Below are positions 1-9,983 of a stretch of 64,000 nt of DNA, in pieces. Within the stretch, counting starts at the first letter, position 1; each line of letters begins with the position of its first letter. Below the pieces are notes generated by a model. It saw nothing but the letters and a program-made list of their open reading frames with translations. It searched no databases and was not told the DNA's origin. Source of the DNA: Kingella negevensis (GTDB lineage Bacteria; Pseudomonadota; Gammaproteobacteria; Burkholderiales; Neisseriaceae). The translations under genes were made by a program, and so were the position numbers. Location: NCBI RefSeq assembly GCF_030177895.1, contig NZ_CP123448.1, positions 1,612,001-1,676,000 on the forward strand, in the 5' to 3' direction.

Positions 1-1082
<1,082 letters not shown>

Positions 1083-1202
1083 TATCATTTGAAGAACTTT
1101 AAAATAAAACCTTTTAAAGTATCAAATATAAAGCTTACTGATAAATACAGTTCATCACCTAATAGTTGATTAAATAACGGCTTACCAATTTACAGTTTTT
1201 GT

Positions 1203-1312
1203 TTGGCGACCATAGCGGTTTGGTCCCACTCCTTCCCATTTCGAACAGGACAGTGAAACAAACCAGCGCCGATGATAGTATAGTCCCTATGCGAAAGTAG
1301 GTCATCGCCAAA
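1203..1312 (+). rRNA. rrf: 5S ribosomal RNA
   Basis: The sequence starts TTGGCGACCATAGCGGTTTG and ends in the complementary GTCATCGCCAA, giving the terminal helix of a neisserial-type 5S rRNA of about 110 nt. It lies 120 bp after the 23S gene in the same operon and looks identical to the copy at 38066-38175. Confidence 0.95.
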
Positions 1313-1323
1313 CTATTTATTCT

Positions 1324-1355
1324 AAACCCTCTGCTAGTTATTAGTAGAGGGTTTT
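1324..1355 (+). terminator. rRNA operon terminator
   Basis: A stem AACCCTCTGCTA / TAGTAGAGGGTT with a short loop is followed by a T-run, 12 bp after 5S. This is the last sequence shared with the other rRNA operon. The two copies diverge at 1356 / 38219. Confidence 0.9.
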
Positions 1356-1382
1356 ATCTATCTATAAGCTATATGAAAAATT

Positions 1383-2189
1383 GGTGGTGTCCTGAAAAGT
1401 GTGCTGTAAAACTAAACAATGCCAAAGTGAATATCAAAGAAAGCTAAATCAAAAACTTTCTTGTGATAAAACATACTTTTAGAAAAACAACACGTTTTTC
1501 TAACCGCTCGCCTTACTTTGTGCCGTAAACGACAGTTATTACCCTCAATGCCAACTGTGTGTTGCTTACCAACTAGATGCCATTCTTCATTTGAAAAGAC
1601 ATTTAAAAATGCAGCCCAGTCGTCGGTCGCAATTCTGTCATAGGTTACACGCAACTCTTTCAAACGCCGTTTGAGTGCTCGCGCTGTTGCTAAATCGCGC
1701 TTACCCCAAACGTAAGCGACAATTTCGCCACTTTCTCTGTGATAGGCATAGACTAGCCACACTTTATTAGACTTGTTACCGACAAATGTCCAAAACTCGT
1801 CTATTTCAAGTGTAGGGTAATGTTTTTGTTTAGGAAATGGCTCAAACTCATGGCGTTTTAAGGCAGCCTGAACTTTGTCTTTGCTGTAACCCGTAATTGC
1901 TGCAATATCGCGAATGCCACAACCTCTAACGGTCATTCTCCAAACCTGTTCATCAGCTTTGGAATGACAACCCTTATAGGTAAGGTTATGGTCGCCAATA
2001 AAATTACGGCAGCAATCTTTACAAAAATACTTTTGTTTACGATTGCCAAAGTAGCCATTTTTCTTTATATTTTGTCCTTGGCAGCGAGGACAAATTAGAG
2101 TTATTTCTGTTTTCACACACTCAAATATACTCTGTTTTCGCTGCTTTTTTATTGCTTATTTTTTACAGCACACTTTTCAGGACACCACC
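1383..2189. mobile_element. IS1-family insertion sequence, intact
   Basis: The 807-bp element has near-perfect terminal inverted repeats: GGTGGTGTCCTGAAAAGTGT at the left end and its complement at the right. It encodes one transposase on the minus strand. It is flanked by an exact 8-bp direct repeat GAAAAATT (1375-1382 and 2190-2197), the duplication size expected for IS1. Intact ends, an intact gene and a perfect target duplication point to a recent insertion. It sits between an rRNA terminator and the promoter of the purine permease gene. Confidence 0.93.
1412..2116 (-). CDS. IS1-family transposase (single-frame type)
   Basis: This 234-aa transposase corresponds to InsA and InsB of IS1 read as one continuous frame, so no ribosomal frameshift is needed. 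The N-terminus has a zinc finger (C9, C12, C32, C35) and a helix-turn-helix near residues 65-90. The catalytic DDE residues align with IS1: D106 in IDEFW, an Asp in the ATDDW segment near 168, and a Glu in GIEGNN near 191. It lies wholly inside the inverted repeats of the element at 1383-2189. All motif residues are present, so it is probably active. Confidence 0.92.
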   Translation of the reverse strand: MKTEITLICPRCQGQNIKKNGYFGNRKQKYFCKDCCRNFIGDHNLTYKGCHSKADEQVWRMTVRGCGIRDIAAITGYSKDKVQAALKRHEFEPFPKQKHYPTLEIDEFWTFVGNKSNKVWLVYAYHRESGEIVAYVWGKRDLATARALKRRLKELRVTYDRIATDDWAAFLNVFSNEEWHLVGKQHTVGIEGNNCRLRHKVRRAVRKTCCFSKSMFYHKKVFDLAFFDIHFGIV

Positions 2190-2201
2190 GAAAAATTATT
2201 A

Positions 2202-2231
2202 CTGTTAATTGTTAAAAATAAGTAATATAAT
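2202..2231 (+). promoter_or_regulatory. candidate promoter of purine permease gene
   Basis: A perfect -10 TATAAT (2226-2231) lies 18 bp downstream of a weak -35 CTGTTA (2202-2207). The right end of the IS1 element is only about 12 bp upstream, so the insertion replaced everything upstream of the -35 box. Confidence 0.5.
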
Positions 2232-2264
2232 TCCTGCGTTTTTAACGCACACTCACAAATCATC

Positions 2265-3608
2265 ATGGATACACAACAAAAATCACTGTTTGAGTGTTGG
2301 TTCAAGCTATCAGAGAATCACACCAATGTCCGCACAGAAATTTTGGCAGGTTTTACTACCTTCCTAACGATGTGCTACATTATCATCGTCAATCCCTCGG
2401 TACTATCGCTTACAGGCATGGACTTTGGCGCAGTATTTGCAGCAACGTGCATTTCATCTGCTATTGGGTGCTTTATTATGGGTGCATTAGCTAATTATCC
2501 AATCGCGTTAGCTCCAGGTATGGGACTAAATGCCTATTTTACATTCAGTGTTGTCAAGGGGATGGGTGTACCTTGGCAAGTCGCATTAGCAGCCGTCTTC
2601 GTATCAGGCTGCATTTTTATTGTCTTCAGCACATTCAAAGTACGAGAGATGCTGGTAAACGCCTTGCCCATGAGCCTGAAAATGGCGATTGCTTCGGGTA
2701 TCGGTTTATTTCTCGCATTGATTGCACTAAAAGGTTCAGGTGTAGTCGTTGCCAACGAAGCTACTCTATTGACAATGGGTGATTTTTTCGTTATCAAAGA
2801 TGGCGTGAAATCAGTCAATTTCCCTGTAGTACTAGCATTGTCAGGATTATTTTTAACCATTACGCTAGATTACTACCATATTCGGGGTGCAATTATTATC
2901 AGTATTTTCACAATCACATTATGCGCATGGCGTTTAGGTTTAACAGAAATTACCCATGTTGCCGACAGTATTCCCAGCTTGCAACCCACATTCATGCAAA
3001 TGGATTTTAACGGTTTATTCCAAGGAGGCATGGTTGCAGCTATTTTCGTTTTCTTCTTGGTAGACTTATTTGACAGCACAGGTACACTAGTTGGCGTTAC
3101 CCATCGTGCAGGGCTTCTAGATGAAAAAGGACATTTACCACGTTTAAAAAATGCCCTTTTCGCTGATAGTATTGCCATCGTAGCAGGTGCAGGTTTAGGC
3201 ACATCATCTACAACGCCTTACATTGAAAGTGCTTCAGGCGTAGCAGCAGGTGGACGAACAGGTTTAACCGCCATCACAGTAGGCGTGTTAATGCTCGCAT
3301 GTTTATGGTTATCACCACTTGCAAAAGCCGTGCCATCGTTCGCTACTGCTCCAGCCTTGTTATACATCGGCGTACAAATGATGCGTTCTGCGATTGAAAT
3401 CGACTGGAAAGACATCACAGAAGCCGCCCCAGCATTTTTAACGATTGCATTTATGCCATTTACGTATTCTATTGCAGACGGAATCGCAATTGGCTTTATC
3501 AGTTATGCAGCGATTAAATTATTGTGCAACCGTGCCAAAGACGTTCCTGTAATGGTTTGGTTTGTTGCGTTAGCATGGTTAGCAAAATTCTGGTTCTTAG
3601 GCGCATAA
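2265..3608 (+). CDS. NCS2/AzgA-family purine permease, adenine permease-like
   Basis: This 447-aa multi-spanning inner-membrane protein belongs to the AzgA branch of the NCS2 nucleobase transporters. It resembles E. coli PurP/AdeP closely, including APGMGLNAYF at 83-92, the DLFDSTGTL segment near 268 and the GGRTGLTA motif near 330, which form the substrate and proton pathway in this fold. Expected role: proton-driven uptake of adenine or other purines. It is about the usual length. The resemblance is higher to adenine than to guanine/hypoxanthine permeases, but specificity cannot be fixed from motifs. No clear Shine-Dalgarno precedes the ATG. A strong hairpin terminator follows. Confidence 0.9.
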   Translation: MDTQQKSLFECWFKLSENHTNVRTEILAGFTTFLTMCYIIIVNPSVLSLTGMDFGAVFAATCISSAIGCFIMGALANYPIALAPGMGLNAYFTFSVVKGMGVPWQVALAAVFVSGCIFIVFSTFKVREMLVNALPMSLKMAIASGIGLFLALIALKGSGVVVANEATLLTMGDFFVIKDGVKSVNFPVVLALSGLFLTITLDYYHIRGAIIISIFTITLCAWRLGLTEITHVADSIPSLQPTFMQMDFNGLFQGGMVAAIFVFFLVDLFDSTGTLVGVTHRAGLLDEKGHLPRLKNALFADSIAIVAGAGLGTSSTTPYIESASGVAAGGRTGLTAITVGVLMLACLWLSPLAKAVPSFATAPALLYIGVQMMRSAIEIDWKDITEAAPAFLTIAFMPFTYSIADGIAIGFISYAAIKLLCNRAKDVPVMVWFVALAWLAKFWFLGA

Positions 3609-3617
3609 TTACATTAC

Positions 3618-3649
3618 AATACCGTTTCATAAATTTGAAACGGTATTTT
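3618..3649 (+). terminator. terminator after purine permease
   Basis: A 12-bp stem AATACCGTTTCA / TGAAACGGTATT is followed by TTTG. It is independent of DUS. An inverted DUS pair follows directly at 3651-3682. Confidence 0.85.
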
Positions 3650-3650
3650 G

Positions 3651-3682
3651 TTTTCAGGCTGCGTATGATTGCAGCCTGAAAA
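3651..3682. repeat. inverted DUS pair
   Basis: TTTTCAGGCTGC and GCAGCCTGAAAA are separated by 8 bp. This can act as DNA uptake signal and as a second hairpin behind the permease terminator. Confidence 0.8.
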
Positions 3683-3708
3683 AGTAAACATAAAGAAGGA
3701 AGATAATT

Positions 3709-4272
3709 ATGTCTCAACTAGAAAAAATCTTAGCGCATAATCAAGAGTTTGTAGAATCAAGAAAATACGAACCCTTTGTAGCCAACAAATATCCCGATAG
3801 AAAACTCGCAATCGTGTCTTGTATGGATACCCGAATGACAACGCTGCTGCCTGCTGCTTTAGGTTTACAAAATGGCGATGCGAAAATGGTGAAATGCGCA
3901 GGTGCATTGATTACTCACCCATTCGGCGCGGTTATGCGTTCTTTGCTGGTCAGCGTTTTTGATTTACAAGTAGAAGAAATTATTGTGGTAGGACACTACG
4001 ACTGCGGCATGCGCGGTTTTGATGCAGACAGTTTTCTACAAAAAGCCCATGCAGCAGGCATTCCACAAGAACGAATCGACATGCTCACCAGTGCAGGGAT
4101 TAATTTAAGAGAATGGCTCAAAGGCTTTGATGATGTAGAAGACAGCATTCGCCACACCGTCAAATCCATTCGCCAGCACCCATTAATGCCAGCCCATATT
4201 CCCGTACACGGCTTAGTTATTGAACCCAAAACAGGCAAATTAACTTTAATAGAACAAGATGGCAAAAAATGA
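3709..4272 (+). CDS. beta-class carbonic anhydrase
   Basis: This 187-aa cytoplasmic zinc enzyme interconverts CO2 and bicarbonate. The beta-class signature is complete: C38, D40 and R42 in CMDTR, with H96 and C99 in HYDCG. These give the Cys2-His zinc site and the Asp-Arg dyad. A good RBS (GAAGGAAG) precedes the ATG. Its stop overlaps the nadD start (ATGA), so the two are translationally coupled. Bicarbonate supply fits a capnophilic host-associated bacterium. The family member is of the short type found in Firmicutes and neisseriae. Confidence 0.93.
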   Translation: MSQLEKILAHNQEFVESRKYEPFVANKYPDRKLAIVSCMDTRMTTLLPAALGLQNGDAKMVKCAGALITHPFGAVMRSLLVSVFDLQVEEIIVVGHYDCGMRGFDADSFLQKAHAAGIPQERIDMLTSAGINLREWLKGFDDVEDSIRHTVKSIRQHPLMPAHIPVHGLVIEPKTGKLTLIEQDGKK

Positions 4273-4874
4273 AAAAAATAGGATTATTTGGCGGCAGCTT
4301 CAACCCCATTCACAACGGACATCTGCACATCGCTCGCGCCTTTGCTGACGAACTCAAATTAAACACAGTCGTTTTTCTACCAACAGGCGCCCCTTATCAC
4401 AAAAGCAGCACACAAGTTGCAGGCGAACACCGCCTAGCTATGGTAGAACTTGCCATTGAAGACGAACCCCGTTTCGCCGCCAGTGATTTAGACCTTGTCC
4501 GCAAAGGAGCAACCTACACCATTGAAACCATACAAATTTTTAAACAACACTATCCCAATCATCAAATTTGGTGGCTTATGGGCATGGACAGCCTTTTGCA
4601 ACTACACACATGGAAAAATTGGCAAAGCCTCGTCCGCCAAACCAACATTGCCGTAGCGGCACGAGCAGGGCAGACTCTCAATCAAGCACCCGAAGAATTG
4701 CAAGAATGGCTGGGTGAAGCATTAGAAAAAGGTAGCCTGAAAATCCTGTCTGCCCCCATTTGCGACATCAGTTCCACAGAAATTCGCGAAGAACTGCATC
4801 AAGACAAAATACTTTCCCAAATGCAGCCTGAAAAAGTATCCGCATACATCAGGAAGCACAATTTATACCTATAG
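4269..4874 (+). CDS. nadD: nicotinate-nucleotide adenylyltransferase
   Basis: This 201-aa cytoplasmic enzyme adenylates nicotinate mononucleotide to deamido-NAD in NAD synthesis. The nucleotidyltransferase motif GGSFNPIHNGH lies at 8-18 and the C-terminal ISSTEIRE signature near 168. It overlaps the carbonic anhydrase gene by 4 bp. Near the C-terminus, MQPEKV is encoded by a DUS inside the gene. Length is normal for NadD. The gene ends at a bidirectional DUS terminator. Confidence 0.95.
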   Translation: MKKIGLFGGSFNPIHNGHLHIARAFADELKLNTVVFLPTGAPYHKSSTQVAGEHRLAMVELAIEDEPRFAASDLDLVRKGATYTIETIQIFKQHYPNHQIWWLMGMDSLLQLHTWKNWQSLVRQTNIAVAARAGQTLNQAPEELQEWLGEALEKGSLKILSAPICDISSTEIREELHQDKILSQMQPEKVSAYIRKHNLYL

Positions 4875-4880
4875 TTAATA

Positions 4881-4916
4881 AAAAAGCAGCCTGAAAAATA
4901 TTTTCAGGCTGCTTTC
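4881..4916. terminator. bidirectional DUS-pair terminator
   Basis: AAAAAGCAGCCTGAAAA pairs with TTTTCAGGCTGCTTT. The stem is flanked by A-runs and T-runs, so it can end transcription of nadD from the left and galU from the right. Confidence 0.85.
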
Positions 4917-4925
4917 TAATGGTGA

Positions 4926-5813
4926 TTACTTAATTTCATTCGCATAACGTTGCAACAATTCTTTGAATGCCGCGCCAGTCTCAGGGTGTTTCAAACCGTA
5001 AGCCAAAGTAGCTTCCAAATACCCCAATTTGCTACCGCAATCGTAACGAGTACCTGCGAATGGTAATGCCAAAACTGGTTCATATTCTACTAATCTCGCA
5101 ATTGCGTCAGTCAGTTGAATTTCGTTGCCTGCGCCACGACCAGTATTGCGCAACAAATCAAAAATGCGTGGAGTCAAAACATAACGACCCACAACCGCTA
5201 AGTTTGACGGTGCTTCTTCAGGTTTTGGTTTTTCCACAATGCTGCGGATACGTTGCAGATTTTGCCATTGCAAAGTTTCCACAATGCCATAAGAGCCTGT
5301 TTGCGACGGGTCTACAGTTTGCACGCCCAACACGCTGCTGCCCAGTTGGTTATACACATCAATCATTTGCGACAACGCACCTTTAGGCGCATCAATCAAA
5401 TCGTCTGCCAAGATTACGGCGAATGGTTCATTGCCTACAGCCGCTTGAGCACACAAAACCGCATGACCCAAACCCAATGCTTCAGCTTGGCGAATATACA
5501 AGCAAGTTACGCCTTGTGGCAAGATATTTTGCACGCTTTCCAACAATTTGTCTTTTTGGCGCAAGTGCAATTCAGTTTCCAATTCATAGGCCTTGTCGAA
5601 GTGGTCTTCAATGCTGCGTTTGCTGCGACCTGTTACGAAAATGATTTCGGTGCAACCTGCTTCAACGGCTTCTTCAACCGCATATTGAATCAAAGGTTTA
5701 TCCACGATTGGCAACATTTCTTTTGGGCTAGCTTTTGTGGCTGGCAAGAAACGAGTACCCATGCCCGCAACAGGGAACACAGCTTTACGAATTTTTTGAG
5801 TATGGAACATCAT
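4926..5813 (-). CDS. galU: UTP-glucose-1-phosphate uridylyltransferase (copy 1)
   Basis: This 295-aa enzyme makes UDP-glucose from UTP and glucose-1-phosphate, feeding lipooligosaccharide and other surface glycans. The nucleotide-binding motif [18 protein letters not shown] lies near 17-34, the LADDLID metal-site segment near 130, and VEKP and GRYVLTP follow. The ATG at 5813 is preferred to an upstream GTG at 5822 because AGAGAG sits 8 bases before it. A second, longer galU lies directly upstream (5856-7262) on the same strand. The catalytic domains are clearly homologous but diverged, so the duplication is not recent. Confidence 0.95.
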   Translation of the reverse strand: MMFHTQKIRKAVFPVAGMGTRFLPATKASPKEMLPIVDKPLIQYAVEEAVEAGCTEIIFVTGRSKRSIEDHFDKAYELETELHLRQKDKLLESVQNILPQGVTCLYIRQAEALGLGHAVLCAQAAVGNEPFAVILADDLIDAPKGALSQMIDVYNQLGSSVLGVQTVDPSQTGSYGIVETLQWQNLQRIRSIVEKPKPEEAPSNLAVVGRYVLTPRIFDLLRNTGRGAGNEIQLTDAIARLVEYEPVLALPFAGTRYDCGSKLGYLEATLAYGLKHPETGAAFKELLQRYANEIK

Positions 5814-5855
5814 TTTTATCACTCTCTTTGTAATGAAAAGTTTTCAGGCTGCAAA

Positions 5856-7262
5856 TTAAGGTTTCACGTTTGGACGTGCATTCGGATTACTTGGCACGTA
5901 ACGTCTCGCACCAAACGCGTAAGGATTATTCAATGATTGGAAACCGACCGCTTTAGTTTCTTCAGTTTCCGTTGAAGAAGCATCAGCGACAGGCTCGTGA
6001 TGAATAGCTTGTTCTACCATTTGCGGCTCTGGCTGGGCTTCAGCTACTGTATTCACTTGCTCAACTGTGTTTTCAGGCTGCGATACGGTTTGTGCAACTT
6101 GTTCCGTTTCTTCTTCCTCGTCGTCCTCATTTTCATCATCGTCTGCATTGGTGCTGCTCATAAATGCGCTCAACATATTCACCAATTGGGCAACATCTTC
6201 GTTGTTCATTGGCAAAGCAGAATTGATGTCGATGTCTTCATTATCTTCTTCGTGTTCAGCAACCCATTCGTTTTCCCCTGGCTGATGTTGATGATGAACC
6301 ACGTTTTCAGGCTGCGAAACAGGTGCATGTACAGGTTCTGCGATAGGTGCTACAACAGGTGTAATCACTGGCGCAGCAGCAACACCGTGTCTAGCATAAT
6401 GTTTCACCAACGCTTTAAACGCTTCCGAAGTTTCCGCGTGTTTCAAACCAAAGGCTACAGTCGCTTCCAAATAGCCCAATTTGCTGCCACAGTCAAAACG
6501 CTTGCCGATGAAATTTTGTGCCAACACAGGCTCGTATTCCAACAATTTTGCAATCGCGTCAGTCAGTTGAATTTCGCCACCTGCACCGCGACCAATCATG
6601 CGCAACAAATCAAAAATGCGCGGCGTCAAAATATAACGACCGACTACCGCTAAACTAGACACCGTGTCCGTTGGTTTCGGTTTTTCCACAATGTGATGAA
6701 TACGTTGCAGTTTTTGCCATTGCAGCGTTTCCACAATACCGTATTGCTCGGTCAATTCATGTGGAATCACTTGCGTACCAATCACGCTGCTGCCCACTTG
6801 GTTATACGTTTCCAATAATTGCGACAACGCGCCTTGCGGTGCGTCAATCAAATCGTCTGCCAAAATCACAGCAAACGGCTCGTTACCAATCGCAGGTTCA
6901 GCGCACAAAATCGCGTGTCCCAAGTCCAACGCTTCGGCTTGACGAATAAATGTGCAAGTTGTGTTAGCAGGGATAATATTTTGAATTTGCGTCAATAATT
7001 TATCTTTTTGGCGCAAATGTAATTCGGTTTCTAGCTCGTATGCTTTATCAAAATGGTCTTCAATCGTGCGTTTACTACGACCTGTGATAAACACCAATTC
7101 GGTGCAACCAGCCGCAATCGCTTCTTCTACTGCATACTGAATGAGCGGTTTATCCACAATCGGCAGCATTTCTTTCGGGCTGGCTTTAGTGGCAGGCAAA
7201 AAACGCGTACCCATGCCAGCAACAGGGAAAACAGCCTTGCGGATTTTAGTGTGGGACATCAT
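5856..7262 (-). CDS. galU: UTP-glucose-1-phosphate uridylyltransferase (copy 2) with acidic C-terminal extension
   Basis: This protein is about 468 aa. Residues 1-~292 form a complete GalU catalytic domain with the same motifs as copy 1. It continues for about 175 residues not found in ordinary GalU. That tail is rich in Pro/Ala/Val, then strongly acidic (runs of D and E), and ends in a basic, Asn/Pro-rich segment (AFGARRYVPSNPNARPNVKP). Two SQPEN stretches in the tail are DUS sequences read in frame. A short possible helix (DVAQLVNMLSAFMSS) lies between acidic stretches. The start is placed at 7262 by alignment with copy 1. An in-frame ATG at 7280 would add 6 residues. Catalysis is probably normal and the tail's job is unknown. 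Confidence 0.9.
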   Translation of the reverse strand: MMSHTKIRKAVFPVAGMGTRFLPATKASPKEMLPIVDKPLIQYAVEEAIAAGCTELVFITGRSKRTIEDHFDKAYELETELHLRQKDKLLTQIQNIIPANTTCTFIRQAEALDLGHAILCAEPAIGNEPFAVILADDLIDAPQGALSQLLETYNQVGSSVIGTQVIPHELTEQYGIVETLQWQKLQRIHHIVEKPKPTDTVSSLAVVGRYILTPRIFDLLRMIGRGAGGEIQLTDAIAKLLEYEPVLAQNFIGKRFDCGSKLGYLEATVAFGLKHAETSEAFKALVKHYARHGVAAAPVITPVVAPIAEPVHAPVSQPENVVHHQHQPGENEWVAEHEEDNEDIDINSALPMNNEDVAQLVNMLSAFMSSTNADDDENEDDEEEETEQVAQTVSQPENTVEQVNTVAEAQPEPQMVEQAIHHEPVADASSTETEETKAVGFQSLNNPYAFGARRYVPSNPNARPNVKP

Positions 7263-7290
7263 TATGTTCCATCGCTCCATTAAATTAAAT

Positions 7291-7318
7291 TTGACTTGAA
7301 AAATGTTCGTATTATAAA
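7291..7318 (+). promoter_or_regulatory. candidate recJ promoter
   Basis: TTGACT (7291-7296) and TATAAA (7313-7318) are separated by 16 bp in the divergent region between galU copy 2 and recJ. Confidence 0.55.
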
Positions 7319-7394
7319 CGACATACCCCCAGTCGGTAAGGTAAAATAGCGGTTTTCTAGTTCAAGCAGCCTGAAAGCTGTTTTTTGTATCACA

Positions 7395-9110
7395 ATGACG
7401 ACACACGCCAAACATATTGCCACTCGTTCCATCAATTCTCACGTTCAGGCTGCGTTGCAACACGCAGGCACAGACCCCTTGCTCGCGCAACTTTACGCCG
7501 CCCGAAACGTGCAACAAGCCGATGAATTGGACAACAGTTTGGCGCAACTGATACCGTATGCCCAATTAACCAACTGCCAAGCCGCCGCCACACGTTTGGC
7601 AGACGCAATTGAACGCCGCGAAAAAATGCTGATTATTGCAGACTACGATGCAGACGGCGCAACCGCCTGTTCAGTCGGCATGAAAGGCTTGGCGGCCATG
7701 GGTGCGAATGTCGATTTTTTCGTGCCAAACCGCTTTGAACACGGCTACGGCTTAACGCCCGAATTGGCAGACATCGCCCACGAAAAACACATGCAGTTAA
7801 TTATCACCGTAGACAACGGCATTTCCAGCGTGGAAGGTGTTGCGCGAGCCAAAGAGTTGGGCATTGACACGATTGTTACCGACCACCACAGCGCAGGCGA
7901 CCGCGTTCCCGATTGTATTATCGTGAACCCCAACCAACGCGGTTGCACGTTCCCAAGCAAAAGTTTGGCTGGTGTGGGCGTAATATTTTATGTGCTGATT
8001 GCTCTCCGCGCCGAATTACGCACTCGACACTATTTTTCAGGCAGCCTGAAAGAACCCAAATTAGATGAATTGCTGGATTTAGTTGCTTTGGGGACAGTGG
8101 CGGACGTTGTGCCGCTAGACCACAACAATCGCATTCTGGTTTCACAAGGCTTGAAACGCATTCGCGCAGGCAAAATGTCCAACGGCATTCGCGCGCTGTT
8201 TGAAATTGCACGGCGTGACCCACGCAAAGCGCAGCCCTTTGATATGGGCTTCGGATTAGGTCCACGCGTGAACGCCGCAGGGCGGTTGGACGATATGAGC
8301 ATGGGCATTGCCTGTTTGTTGGCAAACGATTTGGAACAAGCGCAAACAATTGCAAGCGATTTGAACACCTTAAACCGTGAACGACAAGAAATCGAACATG
8401 GTATTTTGCAAGACGTGTTGGCGATGTGTCCCGAAACGCTGCCTGAAAACCAAACCACGCTGTCGGTTTATCACGAAGGTTTTCATCAAGGCGTAGTTGG
8501 GATTGTAGCAGGGCGTTTGAAAGAACGATTTTACCGACCTGTGTTTGTGTTTGCCCCATCAGGCGATGGAGAAATTCGCGGTTCAGGGCGTTCAATTACA
8601 GGCATTCATTTGCGCGATGTGTTGGACGTGGTGTCCAAGCGTTGTCCCGATATGATTATTAAATTTGGCGGACACGCGATGGCGGCTGGCTTAACGTTGC
8701 GAGAAGAGAGATTTGCTGAGTTTTCACAAGTGCTGGAAGATGTGGTGCGCGGTTTGGCGGAGCAAGATGAAGATTTGTTGTCGCAAACGTATCTCACAGA
8801 CGGCAGCCTGAAAACGGCAGATTTAACGATTGAACGAGCGCATTTGCTCAATAATCAGGTTTGGGGACAAGGTTTCCCACCGCCCAGTTTTGCAGACGTA
8901 TTCCGCGTGGTGCGCCAGCAACCCATGGGAACGGACAAGCAACACGTTAAAGCATGGGTAGAAAAAGACGGTAGCGTATTTGAAGCCATGTTTTGGCGAT
9001 TCAATCAAATGCTGCCTGAAAATGTGCGCTTGGTGTATCGCCCAATTGTGAATGAATGGCGCGGTAATGAAGAATTGCAGTTGTATGTGGATTACTGGGA
9101 AGCTGTTTAA
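7395..9110 (+). CDS. recJ: single-stranded-DNA-specific exonuclease RecJ
   Basis: This 571-aa 5'-3' ssDNA exonuclease acts in RecF-pathway recombination, mismatch repair and replication restart. DHH-family metal motifs are visible: DYDADG at 83-88, VDNG at 139-142 and DHH at 163-165. The DHHA1 motif GGHAMAAG lies near 427 and is followed by the C-terminal OB-type domain. Length is normal. DUS-derived GSLK and LPEN peptides occur inside the gene. No obvious Shine-Dalgarno precedes the ATG. RecJ is also tied to processing of transforming DNA in naturally competent bacteria, which fits the high DUS load here. Confidence 0.96.
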   Translation: MTTHAKHIATRSINSHVQAALQHAGTDPLLAQLYAARNVQQADELDNSLAQLIPYAQLTNCQAAATRLADAIERREKMLIIADYDADGATACSVGMKGLAAMGANVDFFVPNRFEHGYGLTPELADIAHEKHMQLIITVDNGISSVEGVARAKELGIDTIVTDHHSAGDRVPDCIIVNPNQRGCTFPSKSLAGVGVIFYVLIALRAELRTRHYFSGSLKEPKLDELLDLVALGTVADVVPLDHNNRILVSQGLKRIRAGKMSNGIRALFEIARRDPRKAQPFDMGFGLGPRVNAAGRLDDMSMGIACLLANDLEQAQTIASDLNTLNRERQEIEHGILQDVLAMCPETLPENQTTLSVYHEGFHQGVVGIVAGRLKERFYRPVFVFAPSGDGEIRGSGRSITGIHLRDVLDVVSKRCPDMIIKFGGHAMAAGLTLREERFAEFSQVLEDVVRGLAEQDEDLLSQTYLTDGSLKTADLTIERAHLLNNQVWGQGFPPPSFADVFRVVRQQPMGTDKQHVKAWVEKDGSVFEAMFWRFNQMLPENVRLVYRPIVNEWRGNEELQLYVDYWEAV

Positions 9111-9122
9111 AATTAGAATATT

Positions 9123-9148
9123 GCAGCCTGAAAACTGTTTCAGGCTGC
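9123..9148 (+). terminator. DUS-pair hairpin after recJ
   Basis: GCAGCCTGAAA and TTTCAGGCTGC form a stem 12 bp after the recJ stop. Confidence 0.6.
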
Positions 9149-9180
9149 GTGAAGAATATAAAAAGTACAAGGAAATAATC

Positions 9181-9960
9181 ATGTTAAATATTCGCCGCAT
9201 GAACGACCATGAAGACTATGAATTAGAGATTTATTTAATGCGACATGGTCAAACACAATTCAACGTAGAAGGTCGTATTCAAGGCTGGTGCGATTCGCCT
9301 CTAACTGATGCAGGGCGTTTGGAAGTGGCAAAAGCAGGCAAACGCGTGGCAGATTTGAAAATCAAATTTGATGCCGCGTTCAGCAGCACCTTGCACCGCA
9401 CCGTAGAAACTGCGCACTTGATGCTGTATTGCGCAGGTCAATCCGATTTGCCTGTTACGCAATTAGAAGATTTGCGTGAATACCATTTTGGTGGTTTTGA
9501 AGGCGAATTGTCGGACGAATTGCATCAAGTAGTTGCCGAAACGCGCGGTTTTGCCAGCAAAGAAGAATGGTTAGAAGCCTATCGCCATGCCAGCTACAAT
9601 ATTTTTGTGGAAACCGTTGCGCGTTTAGACCCAAACGAAACTGCAGAAAACGAAGCCGATTTCTTGGCACGTTTGCGCTGCGGTTTGTTCCAAGCGATTG
9701 CCGAATCCCCACAAGACCGCAACGCGCGTGTGTTAATCGTGTCGCATGGCATGAGCATTACCGCGCTGCTCAAAAGCATTGACCCCACTTGTACCTTATA
9801 CAAAAGCGTACCCAACGCCTGCATTGTGCGTTTGCGTTACACCATGTCCAAAGGTTTGGAACTGATTAGCATCGGCGACCAAGGTCTGCTCACAAGCAAA
9901 GACCGCCCGAAAAAACAACCGATTACCAACGTAGCTAAAGGTTTGGGTTATCGCCGTTAA
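9181..9960 (+). CDS. histidine phosphatase family protein
   Basis: This 259-aa protein belongs to the phosphoglycerate mutase-like branch of histidine phosphatases. The RHGQT motif with the phospho-accepting His lies at 21-25 and the second catalytic His is in VSHGMS near 191. The substrate is not evident. Neighbours give no firm clue, although it is followed closely by zur. The start at 9181 is chosen because AAGGAAATAATC precedes it. Upstream in-frame codons overlap recJ and the DUS hairpin. The last ~20 residues are basic. Confidence 0.85.
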   Translation: MLNIRRMNDHEDYELEIYLMRHGQTQFNVEGRIQGWCDSPLTDAGRLEVAKAGKRVADLKIKFDAAFSSTLHRTVETAHLMLYCAGQSDLPVTQLEDLREYHFGGFEGELSDELHQVVAETRGFASKEEWLEAYRHASYNIFVETVARLDPNETAENEADFLARLRCGLFQAIAESPQDRNARVLIVSHGMSITALLKSIDPTCTLYKSVPNACIVRLRYTMSKGLELISIGDQGLLTSKDRPKKQPITNVAKGLGYRR

Positions 9961-9983
9961 ACAAGACAAGAATGGAGAACGCG

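Noticed and set aside
2190..2197. GAAAAATT as a chance repeat
   Set aside because: Considered and dropped as an objection: exact 8-bp copies abut both inverted-repeat ends of an IS1-type element, as expected for a target duplication.
5253..6653. Long plus-strand frames opposite galU
   Set aside because: Shadows of the two galU genes. Cys/Phe/Arg-rich translations without motifs.
4926..7262. galU duplication as an assembly artefact
   Set aside because: The two copies differ at many positions and have different C-termini, so both are real.
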